From the NCBI GenBank assembly GCA_026120185.1, contig JANUWF010003378.1, forward strand, positions 124,001-188,000: a stretch of DNA of 64,000 bases, given 5' to 3'. The notes under the pieces are model-generated. The model made no database searches and was not told where the DNA came from. It saw nothing but the letters and a program-made list of their open reading frames with translations. This document shows positions 33,278 to 43,862 of the stretch, piece by piece. This stretch comes from Voacanga thouarsii (lineage: Eukaryota > Streptophyta > Magnoliopsida > Gentianales > Apocynaceae). Position 1 is the stretch's first letter. Each line of letters starts with the position of its first letter. A program made the position numbers and the translations under genes.

Positions 33278-34593
33278 CTGATATTTAGTCCACTGCACCC
33301 ACTCCATGGATTTTAGGTCGCCCATGGGTCTTGGTTCTATGCTGCAGGTGTAGTGGACCACAGTGCAGATGGGGTGCTTGATCCAATGCGGTGGGTGCAG
33401 TGGACTAAAGAGAAATTTTTTATTTTTTCCTTGTAATTTTTCTTGGGTTTTCCTTTTTGTTTTGGGGTCCATACCAGACAAAGTTAATATTTTTGCAATA
33501 GTTAATATTCAGGAAATATTTTTGCATGAAAATATTAGTAAGGGATTTTAGGATTAAACAAGACCATTAATTAATTAATTAATTAATTAATGTGTTCAAT
33601 TCTATTATTTGGGTACTTAAGTTTAAAAACAAAAAAGAATGAAAACGTCTACTGTTTTTTAGCATGCTATTTATTTTTATATACATATATGCACGTTTTC
33701 TCAAAGACCAAAGTCTTTGGGAATATTTTTGACAAAGAAAACATTTTTCTACAAATTAAATGGTTATTTTAACTTGAACAAGAATTAATCCTTAGATATT
33801 TTCTCAAAAGATTTAATCCTTGACGTAGAAAATATATTAGATTTAGATATTTTTGTAAGTTAAAATAGAAAGCCATTTTGTTTTAATTTTGGCACAAGAA
33901 AATTGTTTTATCAAGTAAACTTGAGAACAAAGTCTCTAGAAAGTTTTAATTGGAAAATTTTTGAAATCATTAAGTTTTTAACTTAAATTAAATTAGTCCA
34001 TGGGAAAAACTCTCAAAGGATATTAACCTTGATATAGACATTTTTATGGATATAGACATTTTATTTTTGAGTTAAGAGAAAACTTAATGGATATTTTCAA
34101 AAGGATAATTTTCAGAAAACTATTGTTTTAAAAGACTAAGTGGGAGAGGGGTTCCAACGGCCCCACAGCTTCCATCACGATCCTCATTAGAGATCGTGGG
34201 TCCCCTCACGTCACCCTGGGAGTGAACTCTATAGGATAGGGATACCACAAGGATCTAGATCTAATAGAGGGATGTAATTAATAACCCATGGCACGTACTA
34301 TGATTGGCCAGCCCCTCGTTGGAGGTCATAGTGCGAGGTATATCCATAGAAAATAAGAGGAAACGACCATCTCCTCGATGGAGTTATCTTCTAGATCATT
34401 ACCTAGAAGGGAAATTAATTTATGGTGGTTAACACACTTAGCTTAGGGAACTGTTAATCTTCCCAAGAAGCTATGTCAGTTTTCCTAAGAGCGAAATTAA
34501 TTATTATCAGTTTTGATAATAAGGATAAAGTGCACATATTTGTTTTGTTTTAATAAACTGAATCTTTTTCTTTTATTTTTTGATTTTTCAAAA
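33278..34593 (+). other. Copia-2 leader with inverted repeat
   Basis: No gene. It holds a perfect 17-base inverted repeat (33287-33303 against 33391-33407), a (TTAA)n run at about 33567-33590, AT-rich sequence with small palindromes (for example TCAAGT-AA-ACTTGA at 33911-33924) and a GC-richer stretch at 34141-34250 before gag. Confidence 0.6.
33287..33407. repeat. Inverted repeat, 17-base arms
   Basis: TAGTCCACTGCACCCAC at 33287 and its exact reverse complement ending at 33407 enclose 87 bases that contain further partial copies (GTAGTGGACCACAGTGCAG). It would fold into a long hairpin in the element RNA. Confidence 0.85.
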
Positions 34594-35400
34594 ATGGTGG
34601 GAGGTTCTTTTAGTCCATTGGTCGTTATTTTCAGAGAGAATAAGCTAATGGGACCAAACTATGTGGACTAGAAAAGGAACCTGGACATAATACTCACATC
34701 GGAGGAGTATAAGTATGTCCTTTATGAAACCTACCCTGTTATCGGGGAGGGTTCCACCGCCGAAGAGTGTGAGGCTGAGAAGGTATGGAAGAAGGCCGAC
34801 GAGATGACTCGTTGTTACATGTTGGCCTCCATATCTAATGTACTCTAGTCCAAACATGAGCACATGATCACTGCGCATGATATAACTCAATCATTAGCCA
34901 CGATGTTCGTGGATAAGAGTCGGCCCACAAGGCAGGAGGCTATTCGAACTATAATTAACAGTAAGATGGTTGAAGGAACATTACTGAAAGAGCATATGCT
35001 CAAGATAATTGCTACTTTCGAGGAGGCAGAAATCTTAGGGGCTGTCATTGACCCCGAGAGCTAAATGGACATGGTTCTTGAATCTCTACCGGGGTCCTTT
35101 ACTCAGTTCAAGTTGAATTACAACATGAACAAGTTAAACATGAGTTTAATTGAGTTGATGAAAGAACGCCAGATGGCGGAGAAGGTCATGAATCCATAAT
35201 CGAAGGCTATGATAGCTAAGGCTTCATCTTCTAGAATTTGGCCTAAGCCTAGAAAGTTCAAGAAGAAGAAGGGCAACGCAGCAGCCTAGCCCAAGACCCA
35301 GCCTAAAGACAAACCCAAGGGCAAGTGCTTCAAGTGTGGACTGAAGAGATACTGGAAAAAGGAGTGTCCAGATCTTCAAGCTAAGAAAAACCCCACAGGT
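34594..35400 (+). pseudogene. Copia-2 gag
   Basis: Particle protein. An ATG at 34594 (GGGAGGTTC context) opens a frame kept for more than 260 codons but interrupted by TAG/TAA at 34669, 34846, 35062, 35197 and 35287, in each case where a Trp or Gln codon would fit the family. Recognisable blocks: NLDIILTSEEYKYVLYE, CYMLASISNVL, AIRTIINSKMVEGTLLKEHM, LESLPGSFTQFKLNYNMNKL. The zinc knuckle near 35330 reads CFKCGLKRYWKKEC, so its His has become Tyr. Confidence 0.8.
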
Positions 35401-36810
35401 AATGTTTTCTATCTAGAGTTTATATCAATTGTTGGATCAACTTCCACTTGGATTGTTGATTCAAGAGCCATTGATCACATCTGTAACTCCTTGTAGGGGT
35501 TTAGAAAGATTAGAAGACTCCAGAAGGGCGAACATGGACTACATGTGGGAAATAGAGCACAAGTTTGGGCCCTTGCAGTGGGAGAGCCTGGATCTTATTT
35601 TTTTTATTGTAATAGAATAGTGGTTTTGAAAGATATTTTATATGTACTTGGATTTCGATAGAATTTAATTTCAGTTGCGAAACTAATAAATCAAGGATGT
35701 TCTTTATCTTTTCATTTTGGTATTTCTATCAGTAGAGATAAAGAAATTTTATGTACTGGGCATATGTATGGGAATCTATTTTTCTTAAACCCTATTAACA
35801 ATCAATTAAATAACGCTCAATTTGAACCTTTAACTAGGAAGAGAAATACCAATGTTAATGACTCTTATCTTTGGCATCTAAGGTTGGGTCATATCAACTC
35901 AACCAGGATATAGAGGTTGATCCATGATGGGCTATTAGGCTCATTGAGATTGAAAATTAGCCTCAGTGTGAATCTTACCTAATAGAAAATATGACCAAAA
36001 GGTCTTTTAACCCTAAGGCGGATATAGCCAAGAGGTATTGAGTCTTGTTCACGCTGATGTATGTGGTCCCTTGTCTATACTAGTGAGAGGGGATTTTGAG
36101 TACTTCATCACTTTCACGGATGATTGTACAAGGTTTGGTTACATTTACCTAATAAGATGCAAGTCTGACTCTTTTAATAAGTTCAAAGAGTTTAAGGATG
36201 AAGTGGAGCGTCGAACAAGTAAATTGATCAAGACCTTACGATCAGATCATGGTGGAGAGTACCTCCTGGGTGAATTCATGGACTACATAGTACATCATGG
36301 GATAGTATCCCAGCTCTCTATGCTAGGAACACCCCAGCAGAATGGAGTAGCTGAGAGAAAGAACAGGACATTAATGGAAATGGTCTAAAGCATGATGTTT
36401 CATGCTACTCTTCCAGTGTCTTTTTGGGGATATACCTTGGAAACAACGGCGTACATTCTGAACTTGGTGCCTTCCAAGTTAGTACCTAGGACTTCCTATG
36501 AGATGTGAATTGGGCGTAAGCCAAGTTTGAATCATCTTAGGATATAGGGTTGTCCAGCTTATGTACTGGTCAAGGGAGACAAGTCAGAACCAAGATCAGA
36601 ATTATGCTATTTTGTTGTGTATCCAAAAGGGATAAAGGGTGGTTACTTTTATTATCCTAAGGAGTAGAAAGTACTGGTTAGTACCAATGCTAGATGCTTA
36701 GAGGATGATCAGAGTACTTCCATGAAAGGTTCAACTAGGTTAGAACTTGAGGAGAAGTTATCTTCGGAATCACTTTCTTCTGACTCGATTGTGGAGTAAG
36801 AAGAGGCACA
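35401..36810 (+). pseudogene. Copia-2 protease and integrase
   Basis: The protease starts TWIVDSRAIDHICN (35440-35490), with the catalytic DSG changed to DSR. Integrase shows YLWHLRLGHINST (zinc-binding start, 35867-35905) and then an open core at 36038-36388 with HADVCGP (first Asp), TLRSDHGGEY (second Asp) and QQNGVAERKNRTLMEM (Glu), so the catalytic triad itself is intact. Stops flank the core on both sides (several at 35960-36030, then 36386). Confidence 0.8.
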
Positions 36811-38493
36811 ACCTCAAGACCCTATACAATTGGAGCCTCATCGTAGTGGGAGAGTATCTAAGGTTCTAGAAAGATGGATTGGAGAAGCTTTCGAGCTAGT
36901 CTCTAACCATCAGGAACAAGACCCCAATAGATACGAGGAGGCTATTGCTGCTGCCGATGCAAATCTGTGGCATGAAGCAATGAAAGCCGAGATTAAGTCT
37001 ACGTATCTCAATTAAGTTTGGGATCTTGTAGCTTCACCTGAAGGGATAAAACCCATTGGGTGTATGTGGGTATATAAGAGAAAGAGGGGAGTAGATGGGA
37101 AGGTGGAAACCTTCAAAATTAGGCTTGTGGCGAAAGGGTATACTCAAAAGAGGGAATCAACTATAAGGAAACCTTTTCCCCAGTAGCCATACTTAAGTCC
37201 ATCCACATCCTCCTTACCATCACATGTTAATATGACTATGAGATATGGTGAATGGATGTCAAAACGGCATTTTTAAATGGCCATCTTTGTGAAGACATCT
37301 ATATGTCCCAACCGGAAGGCTTTGTTGCTAAAGGCTAAGAACATATAGTTTGCAAGCTTAAGAAGTCCATTTATGGACTTATGCAGGCATCGAAAGTATG
37401 GAACATTCATTTTGATGAGACTGTAAAGTCTTATGGTTTTACTCTAAACGAGGATAAACCATGCGTGTGCATGAAACTTGAAGGCATTAATGTGGTTTTT
37501 TTTGTCTTGTATGTGTATGACATTCTACTCATTGAAAATGATATAGGGTCATTATCATCTGCCAAGGTTTGGTTGTCTAGTCAATTCAGTATGAAGGACT
37601 TGGGAGAAGCCAGTTACATTCTCGGGATTCGACTTCTTAGAAATAGTAAGCAGAGAATGTTAGGATTATCCCAAATGGTATACATTGACAAGATGCTGGC
37701 TAGGTACAACATGGACTCATGCAAGGGAGCTCTAATCCCTTGCAGATACGAGTTGTTATTTTCTTCAAGGGACTGTCCTAAATCTCAAGAAGAAAAAGAC
37801 AAAATGAGTAGGATTCCCTATGCTTCGGCTATGGGAAGTCTCATGTACGCCATACTGTGTACTAGGCTAGATATCTGGTTTGCCGTAGACTTGGTTTGCA
37901 GATATTGGTTAAATGCTGGGAAGGTTCATTGATAAGTTGTAAAGCATATTCTCAAGTACCTCAAGGGAACGAGAGATTATATGCTGGTTTACAGGGCTAA
38001 TGACTTAGTTCCTACAGGATACACAGACTCAGACTTCTAGACAGATAAGGATGAGAGAAAATCCACTAGTGGATATATCTTCGCCTTGTCTAGAGGTGCT
38101 ATTTCATAGAGGAGTATCAAGTAATCTTGCATTGTTGACTTAACCATAGAAGCTGAGTATGTGACAGCTTCGGAGGCATCCAAGGAAGCAGTCTGGCTTT
38201 GGAAGTTCCTTTCAAAATTTGGCGTCATGCCACACATGAATAAGCCGATTGTGATGTATTGCGACAACACTGGAGCATTATCACAATCTAAAGAGCCTAG
38301 GAACCACAAGAAGGGGAGGCATATTGAGAGGAAGTACCACCTGATCTGGGATTTCATCCAGAGACAGGAACTCGTGGTAGAACAGATTGCCTCCGAGAAC
38401 AATCTAGCTGATCCATTCACCAAGCCTTTGGCTGAGAGAGTCTTCAAGAGACACTTAGATGCCGTATGGGTGGACATCTACGGACTTACTTAG
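36811..38493 (+). pseudogene. Copia-2 reverse transcriptase and RNase H
   Basis: Starts with the RRSGR-like linker HRSGRVSKVLERW (36835) and WHEAMKAEIKS. A frameshift lies near 37150. From 37381 an open stretch of 183 codons has ASKVWNIHFDETV, LYVYDILLIEND (YVDD changed to YVYD), FSMKDLGEASYILGIRL and MSRIPYASAMGSLMYA. RNase H follows: TGYTDSDF, RKSTSGYIFAL, IEAEYVTASEASKEAVW, MYCDNTGALSQSKEPRNH and ADPFTKPLAERVF, ending with TAG at 38491. It is followed at once by a purine tract and LTR. Confidence 0.82.
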
Positions 38494-38501
38494 TCTTTGA
38501 G

Positions 38502-38515
38502 TGCAAGTGGGAGAT
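38502..38515 (+). other. Polypurine tract of Copia-2
   Basis: GCAAGTGGGAGAT-type purine run directly before TGTTAGGAAATATG, where plus-strand DNA synthesis would start. Confidence 0.7.
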
Positions 38516-40150
38516 TGTTAGGAAATATGCCCTCTAAGACTAGGTTTCTGATGTAAATATCAAATATTTTAATAAAAGAATTTATTTTTAGAAATTATTT
38601 GTGAATTTACATTTTTATTTGTGCACAATTACGTTTGGAAAAGACCTGCTGTATTTAAGTAAGTGGTTCATGTGAATGGAGGTCTTTCACAGTAATGCAT
38701 GGATCACGGGTTACTTAACACATAAACATTCGTTCTTAACCGATTGATGAGAATGGAAATCTCATTATGTCTAGGTTATTATGTTGTGAATTCCAAATGG
38801 GGAATGGCTTACCTTTAGCCAGTGAGTAGTCCACTCACTTCGTGACATAAGCGTATTTCAAATACGTAGAATAGAATTAGTAGTAGTGGTTTCTTAAAGT
38901 ATTATATAGTAGAAACCTAGACTACTACTGCTATAGCTGGACTAGTACTCTACGACTTGAGTATAAGTTGGTGGTCTGACGAAGCTGGAAGCATATACTT
39001 TGATATGCTATAGTTGAGATTCTATCGTAGGACCAATATACTTGCATGTTAGATATGTGCGACTAGTTAGTTAAGACAGACTTGTACAAGATAGTTTCTA
39101 TACTATATCGCCCCTTATGGTTGTCTGAATGATCTAAATATCCAGGGCTCTAGGAAATATGACTTGGATGTTTGCTTTAGGGTAGCTCCCTTGGAAAGCA
39201 GAAATAATCCAGGAAGTCGTGAATTATTGGACTAGAAGTATAAGGATGGTAGATGTCATTTAGAGAGGTGTTAGTATACTTCTTCCTCTCTAAATGTATA
39301 GTGATGTATAGAGGGGTATTTTAGTCATTACACCTGTAGGTTGGAGACTTTGCTAACGCAGCATTGTCCTTGGGGTCAATATTTCCTTATGGTGATATTA
39401 GGAAATATTTAAAATGGAAAATACAATTATTTATTGGCAAGGGTATTTTGGTCGTTTTAGTAGCTAAGGCGGTGTGTCTTTTGGTCCCCAGTATAGGCCG
39501 TGAGTCCTAATTAAATACAGACTAAGGAATTGATCTTAAATTAAATGAAATTTATTTTATTTAAGTAGCCTGATTTAATTGTTAGGCTAGAATAAAATAA
39601 AGGTCCATGGAGAGAGAGAATTAATTAAATTAGTTTGGTGGGTTAATTAATTATTCAGGGCTTTGGCCCAGTTTGAATAATTACTGATTAACCTGGGACT
39701 AAACTAATATAGGCTTATTAATTGGACTAATTTATTTGGGTTGAGAAATTAATTATTTGTTGGGCCTTTTATTTGGTTCTAATTAGAATAACTAATTAAG
39801 TCCAAAAGGCTAGACTAAGAGTCTAATGGGCTAGTCCAGTTTAACCTAGGGTTTTATTTAGGTTAAACAGGAGAATAAACCACAACGATATTTTCACTGC
39901 TTCTCCTCTATTGAAGAAAAATCAGACGCCTCTCTCTCTCTCTCCAGAAATTATTCCTTAGTTCTGTAAGTTGTTCACCAAATGGAATTAGGCAGGACAT
40001 ATACTAGAAGATCAAGAGTTTGGCGTTCACCTACATGCAAATACGGAGTAGGAGGCTTGCAGGAATCGCACTAGAGGTCTCCATCAGCGTACCTACCCTG
40101 ATTCCGCATATTCTAGTTTAGCCAATTCTTAGAACGAGGAAAAGAGGTAA
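38516..40150 (+). repeat. 3' LTR of Copia-2, right end uncertain
   Basis: Begins TGTTAGGAAATATGCCCTC. Contains AT-rich U3-type text, a TTAATTAATTATTCAGGGCTTTGG region and a U5-like segment (CTCTCTCTCTCC, then GTTCACCTACATGC). I find no CTAACA terminus, so the end is placed at about 40150 by loss of resemblance. Confidence 0.6.
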
Positions 40151-41057
40151 TTTTTTTTAAAACCTCCGAATCTGTACAGAGCGCAATTGGCGCCGGAGCC
40201 GACGCCGGCTCTGTTCAGGAGTTCCCCTGTTCTTCAGTTTTTCCAATTTTTCGATTTTCGTTTCCATTGCATGCCTTGTTTTCTCGTGTTTTAGACCTTC
40301 AAATATTTATGCTTAGTTTTTTTTTGGTTGGTTGCTCAGAAAATTCCTTGTGTCTGAAATATCTTGAGAAAACTAGGCTGGGTTAAAAAAAACCTCTGAT
40401 CTATCTTTGTGAAATTTCGTTTTTTTACCCTGCACATACACAGGGGGAGTTTTAGACTAGCATTTCTTCAATCTAAATGTCCAGTCCAAAAATGAGTTCT
40501 TAAAAGGCTAGCCTCTGTCTAATGTTACCTTATTTTGGATACATGTTTTGGAAATCCAAAACTGTAAGTCCAAAAATGTCCTTTTAAAAAAAGATTAACT
40601 TTTGTCTCATTTCTCCTATTTTAGATGCACGTTTTGGAAGTCCAAACTTTTGGAATTCAGTCCTACTCTCAAAACGCACTTCATGGCTCTATATCGTATG
40701 ATCATACATGCACATATTAAGGGGTTGCATTACATCTTATGATTTGTATTCTATACCTCCTTATGTACATATCTATACATTTTTTTGTGTAAAGACTGTA
40801 TGTAACTATTCTCTTGTGTCATAGTCCTATGATGGAAGGAAGGAGAATAAAGAAGTAGGTTGGGTCATAGGCTCATTGAGCCATGTTTATGAGTATATGC
40901 CTTAAATTTTCTTATCTTAATCTCATAAACACTCTTTGAGTCTTATAATGAGAGAATGCTTTTCTGTTAAAAATATTCTTGTTTCTCTCAATCTAACATG
41001 TCCATACTGTACATATCATTGTTTTTATAACATAATGCTATTAAGTTTGTTATCAAT
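40151..41057 (+). other. Sirevirus-like 3' non-coding region
   Basis: No gene. It begins with a GC-rich dyad block (40186-40215), then AT-rich sequence with an internal purine run CAGGGGGAG (40440-40450) and an approximately 82-base direct repeat (40484-40565 and 40566-40650) containing GTCCAAAAATG and GGATGCACGTTTTGG words shared with the Sirevirus-like LTR. Confidence 0.6.
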
Positions 41058-41072
41058 AAAAAAAGGGGAGAT
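41058..41072 (+). other. Polypurine tract of the Sirevirus-like element
   Basis: AAAAAAAGGGGAGAT immediately precedes the 3' LTR start TGTTAGTCC at 41073. Confidence 0.85.
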
Positions 41073-42196
41073 TGTTAGTCCTAAGGGCATTCTCCTGTAT
41101 TATGACTTATGACAAACATTGATAAGGACTAACTTGTGTGACTTACATGTGCTAGGATATGTTTAACCTCAATTCTTCCAAGGTATGCAAATAAGATTGT
41201 TAAGCAACTCATGAGCAACAGAATCCAAGAATGGGTGATCAAGTAGAAGACCAAGCTTAAGAGATTGCATGCCAAGAAGTTCTTCTAGAAGAACCTTATA
41301 TTAGAAATTGTTGTTAAGGTATTACTTGTGTAAATTCCTATGTCTTCTTTACCTTGTGATTCATTTTATTTTTACCTTGAAGCACACAAACAAAAAAATT
41401 TCAAATTATTAAGTCCTCACCATTTTGGATTAAATAGTTTGGATGGCCCTACATCCAAAAGTTTCTTCCAAAACTCTGTGAACAGTGTCAAAATGTTTCT
41501 ACCTAGAAAAGTACCATTTTTGGACTCACATTTTAGATGCACCTTTATCCGATCCTTAAGTCCAAAACTCTGAAAAATCTAACAGCGAGAAACTAGCCGT
41601 TAGAGCTTTACTTTTTACTTCTATAAAAGCTTTCAAAACTTAATTTTAGAGTAGATTTTTGTATCCTCAAAAACACTCCTATATTTTAGAAAATAAAAAT
41701 CTCCATTTTCATTTGTGCTTCATAAGGTGAAATTAAATTGTTCCAAAAGTTAAAAGTTGTTAGTGCTCATTTGTTTGCACATTAGCTAAAAAATGTGAGC
41801 TATCTCTATTTCATTCCAATAATCTTTTTATACATCATAGTTGTGGTGTAAAACTTATCTGGGGTGAGCCTTGATTTGTTGTTGGTTGAGAGGTGTTGGT
41901 AAAACCAAGTGTGGTGATCCCTTTGTGTAATTGGTGTAGATCGACACCATTGAAGTGACTGAATTTATAGAGATCTGATTTGAAATCCTTAAGTGTGAGC
42001 TTAAGGTAGAGGACGTAGATCTTTCAGTATCGAATCACTATGAATCTCTTGTTCATCTTTCTTGCATTTGTTTCTGACAGCTTGTGAATCACTTTACATA
42101 AAGTTTTCAATCATTCAAAAGAACTCTTTATGATTCTCACTAACCTATCTTTATTTGATTTCACATCTCTTGTCTTATATTATTAAATTCCTAGAT
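41073..42196 (+). repeat. 3' LTR of the Sirevirus-like element, 3' truncated
   Basis: Matches 21469-22600 almost to the end and then breaks off at CCTAGAT (about 42196), about 150 bases short. The palindrome recurs at 41438-41459. The break joins directly to a chromovirus gag fragment. Confidence 0.85.
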
Positions 42197-42204
42197 TGTA
42201 ACAA

Positions 42205-43045
42205 TCCTACTAAAGATAACAGTAGAAGCATATCAACTAAGCACTGGAGTTTGAGATGACTCAAATGACGTCACCTAATCGGGGGATGAGAACGAGCCAG
42301 ATTCAGAATGGGGGTCTGAAGCATCGGATGATGGGTCGATAGGACAGGCATTCAGTAAGATGGTGGAGGTTCTGCAAACCCTGACAGAGCAGAGGGTCCC
42401 TAAGGGAGAAGATGAGGCATTAGAGCGGTTTTTGAAGTTTCAGCTACAGTCTTCTTAGGCGAAGTTGAGCAAGATCATAAGGCAGAGCAATGGATCGAGT
42501 AGATGGAGGATATATTTGCAACACTCCAATACATCGAGGAGCGGATGGTTAAATTTGCAGCATTCCATTTGAGAGGCCCAGCTCGGGCATGGTGGCAGCA
42601 GATTCAAGACGATGGGGAAATGGTCAAGCAGGAATGGACGTGGTCCAGTTTCGTCGAAGCCTTCAGAGTTGAGTACATTCCTCAGTGGATAGTGGAAAAG
42701 CGAGAGGACGAATTTCAGAATTTGAAGTAAGGAGGCATGTCAGTGGCCTAATATACAGCACAGTTCACCCAGCTGTCGAAGTACTACAAGAGATTAGTGG
42801 ACATCGAGCAGAATAGGACAAGGCAGTCTGTTAAAGGATTGAGGTCGGAATTGAGGAAGGCGTTGGCACCGTCTCCTCCAACGACCTATTCAGGGCCCGT
42901 AGATGCTACTACTTAGATAGAAAATGAGGACCGCAGTAGAATGGCAACGAGGCCTTTCCAGCTGCCAAGGCAACCGCAAGGACCTTTCCAGAGGCAGCAA
43001 TCCAACAAGCGCCCTACCAACCAGGAGTAGGAGACCCGAGAAGGC
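42205..43045 (+). pseudogene. Tekay-2 gag, 5'-truncated
   Basis: Gag of a Tekay/Del-like chromovirus. The start matches 53820-54040 of Tekay-3 (QAFSKMVEVLQTLTEQR...GEDEALERFLKFQ). An open stretch 42503-42730 has the capsid core (LQYIEERMVKFAAFHLRGPARAWWQQI, WSSFVEAFRVEYIPQ), followed by stops and a basic Gln-rich tail (QPQGPFQRQQSNKRP). The zinc knuckle, protease and reverse transcriptase that should follow are absent: near 43045 the reading jumps to the end of RNase H. Confidence 0.75.
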
Positions 43046-43528
43046 TAACATTGTTGCTGATGCACTGAGCAGAAAAGTCGGTATGGCCAGACTAAGAGTG
43101 TAGGAGATTCAAGTGGTTAAGGATGTGTTGGACAGAAGTGTGGAAAGTTGAATTCGAGGTATTTGAGGCCGTTCCCGATAAAGGAAAGGATTGGACCAGT
43201 AGTATACCGACTCGATTTGCCTGATGGGTTGACGGGAATTCATGATGTATATCATGTGTCACAATTGAAGAAGTACAATGCCGATCTCAGTCATGTTCTG
43301 AATAATGAGCCGTTGGTGTTGCAACCCGATCTGAGCTATGTGGAAAAGCCCGTGCGAATATTAGACCGCAGTATCAAGAATCTCCGGAACAAGCAAATAC
43401 CGATGCTAAAGGTTCAGTGGCAGCATCATGGCACGTGAGATGACACATCGGAATTAGAAGAGTGGGTTAAGCGGAAGTATCCCGATCTGAAATAGAAGTA
43501 CGCCTGAATTTCGGGACGAAATTCTTCT
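43046..43528 (+). pseudogene. Tekay-2 pol scars: RNase H end, integrase C-terminus and chromodomain-like tail
   Basis: Two separate scars. First about 100 bases of the RNase H/integrase junction (NIVADALSRKVGMARLRV), then from 43148 the integrase C-terminus (RYLRPFPIKERIGPVVYRLDL, GIHDVYHVSQLKKY) followed by DLSYVEKPVRILDR, IPMLKVQWQHHG and ELEEWVKRKYPDL. That tail fits the chromodomain-like region of Tekay-type integrases, thought to steer integration to heterochromatin. The last codons (FRDEIL, then RRGGC) run through the polypurine tract into the LTR in another frame. About 3 kb of pol is missing between the pieces. Confidence 0.75.
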
Positions 43529-43541
43529 AAGGAGAGGAGGA
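43529..43541 (+). other. Polypurine tract of Tekay-2
   Basis: AAGGAGAGGAGGA immediately before TGTGAAACCCC. Confidence 0.85.
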
Positions 43542-43786
43542 TGTGAAACCCCAGTCAAAACCAACCTTAAAGTAAGGGGGTTGGGATGCATAGTATATTT
43601 ATTTGCATGTTTAAATATATTTTTGTATGATTTTATGTGCTTTGGATTTGTGTTTTATAGTCTAGAGGGCTTGATTATGATTATTGAGTGAGAAGGGCAA
43701 AATGGTAAATTTTGCATGAGCTGGATAAAGGGAGATAGCTTGAGGATTGAATAGAAAAATATTTTTAGGGGGAAAATAAGAATAAG

Positions 43787-43862
43787 AGTTATTGTGGTTT
43801 AGTGGTTGGAGCTTTGGAATTAATTCTTGAGGTCCTGGGTTCAAATTCCATCATAGGAGCTT
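43787..43862 (+). promoter_or_regulatory. tRNA-like segment, Tekay-2 LTR
   Basis: TGGTTTAGTGGTTGGAGC and GGGTTCAAATTCC at the same LTR offset as in the solo LTR. A T20 tract follows 9 bases after it, as in the tail of a retroposed RNA read from the other strand or a pol III terminator-like run. Confidence 0.5.

Larger units (their letters stand above)
33278..40150 (+). mobile_element. Copia-2: second Ty1/copia element, 5' LTR missing
   Basis: Leader (33278-34593), gag, protease, integrase, reverse transcriptase and RNase H (to 38493), a purine tract and a 3' LTR beginning TGTTAGGAAATATGCCC at 38516. The leader follows directly on the Tekay-like LTR, so 5' LTR and primer site are lost. The LTR start resembles Angela-type LTRs but Gag is a different family from Angela-1 and -2. 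The right boundary is not sharp; the LTR-like U5 text fades around 40150, after which Sirevirus-like 3' sequence follows. Confidence 0.75.
21469..42196 (+). mobile_element. Sirevirus-like Ty1/copia element with nested insertions
   Basis: 5' LTR 21469-22751, primer site 22754-22765, gag, pol to about 27370, an extra ORF remnant (27921-28868), then the interior is interrupted by a Tekay-like LTR (28948-33277) and a second copia element (33278 to about 40150). It resumes with a 3' non-coding region, polypurine tract (41058-41072) and 3' LTR 41073-42196. The two LTRs match over more than 1 kb, though the 3' one lacks its last 150 or so bases. UBN2-type gag, an extra ORF after pol and multiple GGGGGAG-type purine runs fit the Sirevirus group. 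The right flank is a deletion, so no TSD can be shown. Confidence 0.8.

Noticed and set aside
34141..34260. GC-richer block in the Copia-2 leader as a possible host exon or promoter
   Set aside because: It lies inside the leader directly upstream of gag, with no open frame or splice pattern.
38037..38477. 146-codon antisense frame
   Set aside because: Opposite strand of the Copia-2 RNase H, whose sense reading is clearly recognisable.
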